Source: Lachnospiraceae bacterium
Lineage (GTDB): Bacteria; Bacillota_A; Clostridia; Lachnospirales; Lachnospiraceae
Assembly: GCA_024699595.1 (NCBI GenBank)
Contig: JAILPG010000097.1
Span: 1 to 11,309 of the forward strand
Reading direction: 5' to 3'
Length of the DNA stretch: 11,309 nt
Below are positions 6,391 to 11,309 of this stretch, piece after piece. The notes beneath the pieces are model-generated. The model ran no database searches. It was not told the DNA's origin and saw only the letters and a program-made list of their open reading frames with translations. The position numbers were made by a program, and so were the translations under genes. The first letter of the stretch is position 1. Each line of letters starts with the position of its first letter.

Positions 6391-7332
6391 ATGGCATATA
6401 AATACGAAAATGAGATAAACGGAATAGTCAACGAGCTTCTGTCGGATTATACCAAGGGCAGGACGATCGATGAGGAGAGGAGCTTTGACCAGCCCTCCAA
6501 GGAAGCACTGTGCGACATCATAGACAAGCTGCAGCGCATAGTGTATCCCGGCTATTTCAGAAACGATTCATACAAGATATATACGGTCCGCAACAAGGTC
6601 TCCATGCTCATCGAGGACGTGCTCTACAACCTTTCTAAGCAGATAAGCATCGTGTTTAAGAACGTTCCGGAGTGCGGATGCGCTGACTTAAGCGATGATG
6701 AAGTGGAAAAAAAGGCGGAGAGTGTGGCAATGAGTTTCCTTAATACTCTGCCGCATATCAGGGAATACATAGACACTGACGTTGAGGCAGCATTTGACGG
6801 GGATCCCGCAGCCTATAATACGGATGAGATCATTTTTTCCTATCCCGGATTGTATGCGATCTTTGTGTACAGGATAGCTCACGAGCTGTTCCTGCTTAAA
6901 GTGCCCATCATTCCGAGGATGATGACCGAATATGCCCATGAGCATACGGGCATAGATATACACCCCGGAGCCACGATCGGGAAATATTTTTTCATCGACC
7001 ACGGAACGGGAATAGTAGTGGGCGAGACAACGGAGATAGGAGAGAGGGTGAAGCTCTATCAGGGCGTGACTCTCGGAGCACTGTCCACAAGAGGCGGACA
7101 GTCGCTTCGGAACAAAAAGAGACACCCCACCATCGGAGACAATGTCACCATATATTCCGGGGCATCCATACTTGGAGGAGAGACAACGGTAGGCAGCAAT
7201 TCGATAATAGGCGGTAACTCTTTTATCACCAAGTCCATCCCCGAGGGTGCGAGGGTGAGCATCAAGAACGAAGAGATGCATTTCAACTACGAAGACAAGG
7301 ACGACAGCGGTATTGAGAGGGTTGATATATAG
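6391..7332 (+). CDS. cysE: Serine O-acetyltransferase, long form (CysE/SAT, left-handed beta-helix)
   Basis: A 313-residue cytosolic enzyme that transfers acetyl from acetyl-CoA to L-serine, giving O-acetylserine, the substrate of cysteine synthase. An alpha-helical N-terminal region (about 1-180) precedes the hexapeptide-repeat beta-helix beginning GIDIHPGATIG (187-197). Expected catalytic residues are present: Asp189 in DIHP, His204 in FIDHGTGIVVGE and His245 in KKRHPTIGDN. The loop between GVTLGA (225-230) and RHP is longer than in E. coli CysE. Overall length (313) exceeds that of E. coli (273) and short Bacillus forms (about 217), matching the long SAT branch. The C-terminal tail ends in DI and could dock into cysteine synthase, whose partners usually end in Ile; that is inference. 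GGAG lies 7 bases upstream of ATG. No cysK is visible. It shares one base with the next gene and sits 61 bases after tcdA. Confidence 0.9.
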   Translation: MAYKYENEINGIVNELLSDYTKGRTIDEERSFDQPSKEALCDIIDKLQRIVYPGYFRNDSYKIYTVRNKVSMLIEDVLYNLSKQISIVFKNVPECGCADLSDDEVEKKAESVAMSFLNTLPHIREYIDTDVEAAFDGDPAAYNTDEIIFSYPGLYAIFVYRIAHELFLLKVPIIPRMMTEYAHEHTGIDIHPGATIGKYFFIDHGTGIVVGETTEIGERVKLYQGVTLGALSTRGGQSLRNKKRHPTIGDNVTIYSGASILGGETTVGSNSIIGGNSFITKSIPEGARVSIKNEEMHFNYEDKDDSGIERVDI

Positions 7333-8279
7333 TGAAGATATTGGTGATCGGAGGCTCTTATTTTCTCGGAAGAGCGTTTGTGGAGGCGGCCTCGAGGATA
7401 GATGAGGTGACCCTCATAAACAGAGGAAACAGACCAATAAAAGGGACAGATAAAAAAGTAAATGGCATTCCCTTGTCAAAGGAACAGCTCGACAACATAC
7501 TCGAGATAGTGACGGACCGTCACGATGAGCAGGCACTAAGGGCTCTTCCTCATGAGAAGTTTGATGTCGTTGTTGATTTCTGCGGTTACAGCGCCGATGA
7601 TATAAGGCTTTTTGTAGAGAATTCATGCTCTTCTTTTGACCAGTATATATTCGTGAGCACCTCGGATGTCTACAGGAGGGGGACCGGCGCGTTCCTTGAT
7701 GAGAATGCCGAATATGAGACCAGGGATTTCGGAGGAGATGCCGGTCTTTACATCATAGGAAAGGTTGCCGCGGAAAAGGAACTTAAAAAGCTTTCCGAAG
7801 GGAAATTCCACTATACGATCGTAAGGCCTGCGTTTATCTACGGGCCGGGCAATTACGCGCCCAGAGAGGGCATTTATTTTAACTGGATCGACAAGGCAGG
7901 CCAGATAATACATCCGACGGATGCAACCGGTTATTTCCAGATGGTCTATGTCAAGGATCTTGCCTGGGGAATTCTTAAGCTTTGCGGCAATGAGAAAGCC
8001 TTTGATGAAGAGGTGAATATCTGCGACAGCGAAAAGATCACCTACGACGGGTTTGCGCAGATACTAAGACAGGCTACAGGAGTGAGCTTTGAACAGGTCG
8101 GGATGACTGTTTCGGAGATCGACGAGAAAGGCATTCCGCTTCCGTTTCCGTTGACCGCGGAGGAGTCCGAATACTATGTGAATGCAAAGAGCGAAGGGCT
8201 TGGCATTGAGTATACCGACATCGTAAAAGGGATGCATGAGACTTATATTTCATGGGAGGATGAGAAGGACGCACTGTAG
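7332..8279 (+). CDS. NAD(P)-dependent epimerase/dehydratase-like protein (atypical SDR)
   Basis: A 315-residue Rossmann protein. The dinucleotide motif is IGGSYFLGR (6-14), a variant of the extended-SDR GxxGxxG seen in the atypical SDR group that includes plant CSP41-like proteins. VDFCGY (81-86) and FVSTSDVY (107-114) follow, then the catalytic-type Y140-x-x-x-K144 (YIIGK), then VRPAFIYGPGNYAPRE (164-179), typical of nucleotide-sugar epimerases/dehydratases and relatives. It starts with GTG at 7332, sharing one base with the cysE stop, and GAGAGGG (7315-7321) lies 10 bases upstream, so it is probably coupled to cysE. No membrane segments. Substrate unknown: no glycosyltransferase or sugar-biosynthesis gene adjoins it, so it could act on a nucleotide sugar, another metabolite or RNA. 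The stop codon runs directly into the repeat cluster at 8279. Confidence 0.85.
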   Translation: MKILVIGGSYFLGRAFVEAASRIDEVTLINRGNRPIKGTDKKVNGIPLSKEQLDNILEIVTDRHDEQALRALPHEKFDVVVDFCGYSADDIRLFVENSCSSFDQYIFVSTSDVYRRGTGAFLDENAEYETRDFGGDAGLYIIGKVAAEKELKKLSEGKFHYTIVRPAFIYGPGNYAPREGIYFNWIDKAGQIIHPTDATGYFQMVYVKDLAWGILKLCGNEKAFDEEVNICDSEKITYDGFAQILRQATGVSFEQVGMTVSEIDEKGIPLPFPLTAEESEYYVNAKSEGLGIEYTDIVKGMHETYISWEDEKDAL

Positions 8280-8318
8280 TGCCAAAGGTGTGCCAAAGGG
8301 GACGGTTCTTTTTGGCAC
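8279..8318. repeat. Tandem 11-mers and hairpin of a REP-like element
   Basis: GTGCCAAAGGT (8279-8289) is followed at once by GTGCCAAAGGG (8290-8300). The second copy pairs through GTGCCAAA (8290-8297) with TTTGGCAC (8311-8318), a perfect 8-base stem around GGGGACGGTTCTT. This GTGCCAAAGGGGACGGTTCT signature resembles short palindromic elements I recall scattered between genes in Firmicutes, sometimes near IS200-like/REP-associated transposases. It starts at the last base of the SDR stop codon, so the hairpin may also end or protect the upstream transcript. Confidence 0.65.
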
Positions 8319-8320
8319 GC

Positions 8321-8388
8321 GGGACGAGGTTAGTGGCCCATTTTGGGAAGAATGTAATGAATAGACCTCGGGACGGAAGTTAGTGCCC
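8321..8388. repeat. Diverged direct repeat pair flanking an AT-richer spacer
   Basis: The 19-base segment 8321-8339 (GGGACGAGGTTAGTGGCCC) recurs at 8370-8388 as GGGACGGAAGTTAGTGCCC, alignable with a few substitutions and single-base gaps. The second copy forms most of the left arm of the large inverted repeat at 8363-8433, which suggests serial duplication of one repeat unit. Confidence 0.5.
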
Positions 8389-8433
8389 GCTTTCTGATAC
8401 GAAAGCCTGGCACTAATTCCGCTCCCGGGGTCT
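8363..8433. repeat. Large imperfect inverted repeat (25-base arms) with nested hairpin
   Basis: Arm 8363-8387 pairs with arm 8409-8433, with one mismatch and one single-base bulge on each side; both arms share AGACC, CGGGA, CGGAA and TTAGTGCC blocks in the same order. The loop holds a second inverted repeat, CTTTC-tgatac-GAAAG (8390-8405). As RNA this would be a long stable cruciform-like hairpin. It looks like a non-autonomous repetitive element of REP or MITE type; no coding sequence is present. Confidence 0.7.
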
Positions 8434-8476
8434 TTTTCTGATACGAAAGATTGACAATAATTCCGCTCCGGGGGTC
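8391..8476. repeat. Tandem imperfect 42-base direct repeats
   Basis: Segments 8391-8432 and 8435-8476 are 42 bases each, separated by two T residues, and differ at five positions by my alignment. The first 15 bases (TTTCTGATACGAAAG) are identical. The first copy also supplies the right arm of the large inverted repeat; the second has lost some complementarity. Two copies without variable spacers do not make a CRISPR array. Confidence 0.7.
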
Positions 8477-8498
8477 AGTTTATGTTACGAAAATGTAT

Positions 8499-8526
8499 TA
8501 AAGATTTAGGGTGTTTATGCCGATAA
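8499..8526 (+). promoter_or_regulatory. Sigma-28 (SigD/FliA) flagellar-type promoter
   Basis: TAAAGATT (8499-8506) matches seven of eight bases of the sigma-28 -35 consensus TAAAGTTT, and GCCGATAA (8519-8526) matches the -10 consensus completely. The distance between TAAA and GCCGATAA is 16 bases; 15 is usual and 14-16 is tolerated. Transcription would begin near 8533, about 115 bases before the ATG at 8649. It is the only convincing match I found in the window. Confidence 0.8.
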
Positions 8527-8535
8527 GTACAATAT

Positions 8536-8559
8536 AGATATTTATCTTTGTAAATATCT
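8536..8559 (+). promoter_or_regulatory. Perfect 9-base hairpin at the predicted 5' end of the transcript
   Basis: AGATATTTA (8536-8544) and TAAATATCT (8551-8559) are exact complements around the loop TCTTTG. The stem would begin within a few bases of the transcript start predicted from the SigD promoter, a position where hairpins commonly protect mRNA from 5'-end decay. It is AT-rich, so not very stable. Confidence 0.5.
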
Positions 8560-8604
8560 TTGCTAATTGTGTATGGAAAATTCTCAAAGAGAACTTTCCG
8601 ATCC

Positions 8605-8629
8605 CAAAGATTTTCTTCGAAAATCTTTG
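8605..8629 (+). promoter_or_regulatory. Perfect hairpin immediately before the ribosome binding site
   Basis: CAAAGATTTT (8605-8614) and AAAATCTTTG (8620-8629) are exact complements around CTTCG; a further C-G pair can close it to an 11-base stem. It ends five bases before AAGGAGG (8635-8641), the binding site of the gene at 8649. There is no T-run after it, so it is not an ordinary terminator. The arm CAAAGAT can also pair with ATCTTTG at 8544-8550 or 8555-8561, so alternative folds in the leader are possible. A smaller hairpin, TTCTC-aaa-GAGAA, lies at 8581-8593. Confidence 0.5.
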
Positions 8630-8648
8630 CTATCAAGGAGGATGGGAT

Positions 8649-9503
8649 ATGGATGTAAACGGAATTACAAACAGTCAGGCTGGGATGCTCAGCCAGATGA
8701 CGGCAGGCAGGGGAGTGAACAACAGTCAGGGAGCTGATGAGGATAAGGGCGTAAATAAGACGGAGAAGAGCAAGGTTTCCGGTAAGACCATAGGTGAACC
8801 TAGGCTTTCCGACAAAGCGAAGAAGTATTATGAGGAGCTTAAGCAGAAATACGGAAAGATGGATTTCATCCTCGTAAGCTCAGATCAGAAGGATTATGCC
8901 AAGCAGATGGCGGGCAGCTACGCCAATCCCGATAAAATGGTCGTTCTCATAGATGAGGAAAAGATCGAGAGAATGGCTGAGGATGAGGATTTCAGAAAGC
9001 AGTATGAGGGGCTTATTGAGGCCGCGGCTACAAATATCCCGAAGCTTAAGAATGCATTAGATCAGAATGGAAACGTGGCCGGCTACGGAATGCAGGTTAA
9101 TGATAACGGTACCGCTTCCTTCTTTGCGATCATGAAGAAGGCTTCCGATGATCAGGCTGCAAGGATCGAGGAGAAAAGGGCAGAGAAAAAAGAAGAGGCC
9201 AAGCTCCAGAAGAAAAAGGACGAAAAAGCCGAAAAGGAAGAAAAACTGCAGGAAAAGCTGGAGGAAGCGAGAGAGGAAAAACGGGAGCAGTTTGATCTCA
9301 AGATCGACAGCTATAACGGAGCTGTCGAGGATGATGATAAGATCATAGACATGTTTGGTTCCTACTCCACATCGCAATATGAGATAATAAGCGCTTCTTC
9401 GGTAGATGAGCTCATAAATATGGTAAACAGCTACTACTCAGGCAGCGGAAGCGCTGCTGTATCGACCGCACATCTTGGTGCAAACATTGATTTCAGCGTA
9501 TAG
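8649..9503 (+). CDS. Coiled-coil protein of unknown function (DUF6033-like), SigD-controlled
   Basis: A 284-residue protein with no signal peptide, membrane segment or cysteine. The start has an excellent AAGGAGG site 7 bases upstream. N-terminal residues 1-45 are polar and probably flexible. A conserved-looking core, about 46-165, includes LSDKAKKYYEELKQKYGKMDF (53-73), ILVSSDQKDYAKQMAGSY, MVVLIDEEKIERMA (97-110) and YGMQVNDNGTASFF. A highly charged Lys/Glu/Ala-rich helix (about 165-215) then suggests a long coiled coil, followed by a Ser/Tyr/Gly-rich tail. The core resembles a Clostridia family I recall as DUF6033; that name should be confirmed by a profile search. The near-consensus SigD promoter upstream places it with flagellar, motility or cell-separation genes, which is inference. 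Its MDVNGITNSQ beginning is reminiscent of small flagella-associated proteins. A terminator at 9581 ends the unit. Confidence 0.8.
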   Translation: MDVNGITNSQAGMLSQMTAGRGVNNSQGADEDKGVNKTEKSKVSGKTIGEPRLSDKAKKYYEELKQKYGKMDFILVSSDQKDYAKQMAGSYANPDKMVVLIDEEKIERMAEDEDFRKQYEGLIEAAATNIPKLKNALDQNGNVAGYGMQVNDNGTASFFAIMKKASDDQAARIEEKRAEKKEEAKLQKKKDEKAEKEEKLQEKLEEAREEKREQFDLKIDSYNGAVEDDDKIIDMFGSYSTSQYEIISASSVDELINMVNSYYSGSGSAAVSTAHLGANIDFSV

Positions 9504-9580
9504 AGGGTCAGACGTGCAGATATCTGTATTCATACTATAGCGAAGTGGAAACTGCTTTTTACGGAAGATGAGTAAGTTTT

Positions 9581-9612
9581 AAACGGAGGTCCGTTTTCTG
9601 ACCTCCGTTTTT
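9581..9612 (+). terminator. Rho-independent terminator after the DUF6033-like gene
   Basis: AAACGGAGGT (9581-9590) pairs perfectly with ACCTCCGTTT (9601-9610), with one more C-G pair inside, and the 3' arm runs into five T residues (9608-9612). The A-run before the stem makes it able to act in the other direction too. It lies 78 bases after the stop at 9503. Confidence 0.85.
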
Positions 9613-9616
9613 CATG

Positions 9617-9622
9617 TATAAT
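9617..9622 (+). promoter_or_regulatory. Putative -10 box for the lipoprotein gene
   Basis: TATAAT is an exact -10 consensus starting five bases after the terminator T-run. The -35 position falls within the terminator 3' region (TTCTGA, 9596-9601, 15 bases away) and is a poor match, so the promoter may need an activator or the box may be fortuitous. The leader would be about 70 bases. Confidence 0.45.
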
Positions 9623-9696
9623 TAGCATTAAGTGAAGTGTTTCATGGAGGGGGTATAGTCCCGAAAAAAGAACAATAAAAGAAGAGGAGAAAAAGT

Positions 9697-10725
9697 ATGA
9701 CAGACAGATTGACAAGATGCATTTTAACAGCCTTGATATTAAGTCTCATGTTTTCGATAAGTGGCTGTGTCACGATCAATGTAAACATTCCGGGACCGGA
9801 TACAACAACAAAAATGGCCGATGTTGTCACATTCGAAGATGTCGCAGAAGCAAACAGCAGGGAAGCGGTACTTTCCCGCCATGAAAACTTCTACGTTGTA
9901 AATGAAAGGGATGTAGATGAAGAACACGAATGGCTGGCCGATCTTTACGGAACATATGATTCGGAATGCTTTTCTTATCCGGGGGTTGCGTATTACCGGA
10001 ATGATTATCGTGGGATTGATTACTGGATAGACAGTGAAGATATGCTTTTTTTAGACAGCAATTCTTACGGGATCAGAACATACTCAGACGGAAGAGAAGA
10101 CTACACAAAAGACTGGTATGTAATGTCTGACGAAGAAAAAAAGGATTATTATCTTCACCCGGATGACGAAGATATTGCACCGGTATGCGTAACCGAATAT
10201 GTGGATGAAAAATATATATCCACCGAAGATAACGGCGACGGAACATTAACGGTGATCACGGAAACAGCTGATGCTGATGCTCTCGGGTACACCGATGAAT
10301 TCCCTGAGGAGTGGGAAAACGCTACTTTGGAGTTTCGTTATTGCGTAGACAAAGACAGCCTTGAGCTGCTTAAGTTAGAAACATATATATGCAACGAAAA
10401 CGAAAAAGTAAAGCTTCAGACAAGTGTAACAACCTACGACGTCGAGGTGCCGGAAAGATGTACTCTTTTGATGGATTTTGCCGACAGAGTAGAAAATACA
10501 GAAATGACAAATCCCCGGACAGTCACATATATCTATGATCCCGGAACGGAAGATGAGAAATCGTATACTATTACAGCTGATGATTATTACATAATAGATG
10601 CATGGGTCAAGGATGGATATCAGATATTTGACGATCCCGAAGGAACGATCCATCACGAATTTACAGGCGTATTGGAAGATTATACGGGATATGTGTTAAA
10701 GCAGCCGGAAACACAGGAACAATGA
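9697..10725 (+). CDS. Lipoprotein of unknown function, strongly acidic
   Basis: A 342-residue exported protein. A type II signal peptide is clear: positive residues at Arg4 and Arg7, a hydrophobic stretch (about 8-21) and the lipobox ISGC, with Cys24 as the lipidated residue; the mature protein should be anchored to the outer face of the membrane. GAGGAG (9684-9689) is 7 bases upstream of ATG. The mature part is very rich in Asp, Glu and Tyr. The region about 165-255 has alternating strands of the form GDGTLTVITET, LEFRYCVDKDSLELLKLETY and VKLQTSVTTYDVEVPE, reminiscent of LolA/LppX-like convex beta-sheet lipoproteins, but this is a weak resemblance. There are few cysteines after Cys24 and no catalytic motif I recognise. 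It is a monocistronic unit bounded by terminators at 9581 and 10826. Function is not assigned. Confidence 0.85.
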   Translation: MTDRLTRCILTALILSLMFSISGCVTINVNIPGPDTTTKMADVVTFEDVAEANSREAVLSRHENFYVVNERDVDEEHEWLADLYGTYDSECFSYPGVAYYRNDYRGIDYWIDSEDMLFLDSNSYGIRTYSDGREDYTKDWYVMSDEEKKDYYLHPDDEDIAPVCVTEYVDEKYISTEDNGDGTLTVITETADADALGYTDEFPEEWENATLEFRYCVDKDSLELLKLETYICNENEKVKLQTSVTTYDVEVPERCTLLMDFADRVENTEMTNPRTVTYIYDPGTEDEKSYTITADDYYIIDAWVKDGYQIFDDPEGTIHHEFTGVLEDYTGYVLKQPETQEQ

Positions 10726-10825
10726 TGGTTCGCTAGTCATGTTGTCACTCCGGCGCGGCTGGGCTCATATTCTTCAGAAAAATTGCAGGTAACAGAATTG
10801 TATTTTAATAGATTTTCCGCAAGAA

Positions 10826-10851
10826 GGGATCCGGTTTTGCAACCGGATCCC
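10826..10851. terminator. Strong bidirectional terminator between convergent genes
   Basis: An 11-base perfect stem, GGGATCCGGTT (10826-10836) with AACCGGATCCC (10841-10851), encloses a TTGC loop. CTTGTTATTTC follows on the plus strand and TTCTTGC on the minus strand, so U-rich tails are present but interrupted in both directions. It sits between the lipoprotein gene stop (10725) and the stop of the minus-strand gene (10883). Confidence 0.8.
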
Positions 10852-10882
10852 CTTGTTATTTCTATGACCATTTCTGCTATTC

Positions 10883-11309
10883 TTATTTGAAATACTTCAG
10901 CAGATTTAAGAATCCGCAATATCCGTTCTCATCGACCAATGTAGCAGGGTCGATCTGCGAATTACCGGGGATCGTTACGCTGTAGCCTGCACCTCCGTAT
11001 GTGAAGTTTACGGTTACGGCGATTCCCATACGGCTTGCTTCTCCAAGCTTGACAAGCGTTGCCGCATTAAAGCACTGGTGGGTTCCGGCATTAATCGCAA
11101 GACCCTTTTCGATCAAAGCCTTTGCTTCATCAAGTCTTCCTTCTGCGATCAAAGCGTTGATCGCTTTTAACAGATCATCGATCTGCTTATCCACTGCTGC
11201 AAAGAATGCTGCATCTGTATCCGCAACAGGAGCTGCAGCAGTTGAAGCATAATTCTCGTCTGAAGTGATTACAGAAGTAATCGCACCTCCCGGTACGGGA
11301 TTGGGAACC
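10883..11309 (-). CDS. C-terminal part of a probable secreted/surface protein (5' end outside the window)
   Basis: The minus-strand frame is open from the window edge to TAA at 10885-10883, giving 141 codons of a larger protein. It begins with a Pro/Gly/Ser/Thr/Ala-rich linker (VPNPVPGGAITSVITSDENY...), then a helical segment (FFAAVDKQIDDLLKAINALI and GRLDEAKALIEKGL) that resembles a TPR-like helical hairpin. A C-terminal beta-type segment follows: MGIAVTVNFTYGGAGYSVTIPGNSQIDPATLVDENGYCGF, split here by description only at MGIAVTV and DENGYCGF, ending LLKYFK. I recall similar endings (basic/hydrophobic strand, TIPAG-like turn, ENGY-GFL) in extracellular proteins of Lachnospiraceae, often after linkers and leucine-rich or wall-associated modules. 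The full function lies in the missing N-terminal part. A GTG at 11194 is in frame but has coding sequence upstream, so it is not taken as the start. Confidence 0.7.
   Translation of the reverse strand, partial: VPNPVPGGAITSVITSDENYASTAAAPVADTDAAFFAAVDKQIDDLLKAINALIAEGRLDEAKALIEKGLAINAGTHQCFNAATLVKLGEASRMGIAVTVNFTYGGAGYSVTIPGNSQIDPATLVDENGYCGFLNLLKYFK

Noticed and set aside
6688..7281. 197-codon minus-strand open frame opposite cysE
   Set aside because: The plus-strand frame encodes an intact acetyltransferase with all catalytic residues; the antisense frame has no recognisable domain.
8451..8456. Exact TTGACA as a -35 box
   Set aside because: No -10 match lies 16-18 bases downstream (TATGTT is 24 away); it arises within a diverged copy of the 42-base repeat.
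8391..8476. CRISPR-like direct repeats
   Set aside because: Only two copies, separated by two bases, with no spacers and no cas genes.
9057..9377. Hydrophobic minus-strand frame, resembling a membrane protein
   Set aside because: It is the antisense of the Lys/Glu-rich coiled-coil codons (AAG/GAA read as CTT/TTC), which automatically gives Leu/Phe runs.
11194..11194. GTG at 11194 as the start of a 103-residue minus-strand gene
   Set aside because: The same frame stays open with protein-like sequence up to the window edge and no ribosome binding site precedes the GTG.

Overview
The window looks like a chromosomal segment of a low-to-moderate GC Firmicute, most likely a motile member of the Lachnospiraceae (Butyrivibrio/Roseburia type). 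This rests on strong AGGAGG-type ribosome binding sites, family-level protein resemblance, a lipoprotein with a Gram-positive style lipobox, a flagellar-type (sigma-28/SigD) promoter and a double-glycine leader peptide. It is an inference from reading, not from a search. I see no rRNA, tRNA, CRISPR array, transposase or phage gene.

Layout. (1) Positions 1-403: a small gene for an 83-residue precursor with a double-glycine leader, then a hairpin that can end transcription from both sides. (2) Positions 404-3322, minus strand: a 972-residue channel protein in which two tandem TM-sensor-TM modules resembling Cache domains precede an MscS-type pore and cytoplasmic beta domain. (3) Positions 3539-5074: an Orn/Lys/Arg decarboxylase-family PLP enzyme, divergent from the channel gene. 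(4) Positions 5104-8279: a run of four tightly packed plus-strand genes: an RsbW-type ATPase (anti-sigma factor-like), a TcdA-type tRNA t6A dehydratase overlapping it by ATGA, a long-form serine O-acetyltransferase and a 1-base-overlapping atypical SDR/epimerase. An extended -10 promoter precedes the first. (5) Positions 8279-8476: a cluster of nested inverted and direct repeats of REP/MITE type, beginning at the last base of the SDR stop codon. (6) Positions 8499-9503: a near-consensus SigD promoter, a 5' leader with two perfect hairpins, and a coiled-coil protein of unknown function (resembling what I recall as DUF6033). (7) Positions 9581-10851: a terminator, a lipoprotein of unknown function and a bidirectional terminator. 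(8) Positions 10883-11309, minus strand: the C-terminal part of a probable surface protein whose 5' end lies outside the window.

The genes do not form one obvious pathway. The four-gene run mixes regulation, tRNA modification and cysteine biosynthesis, so co-transcription may be the only link. The parts that most deserve follow-up are the sensor-channel fusion, the orphan double-glycine precursor, the SigD-driven coiled-coil gene with its structured leader, and the repeat cluster.
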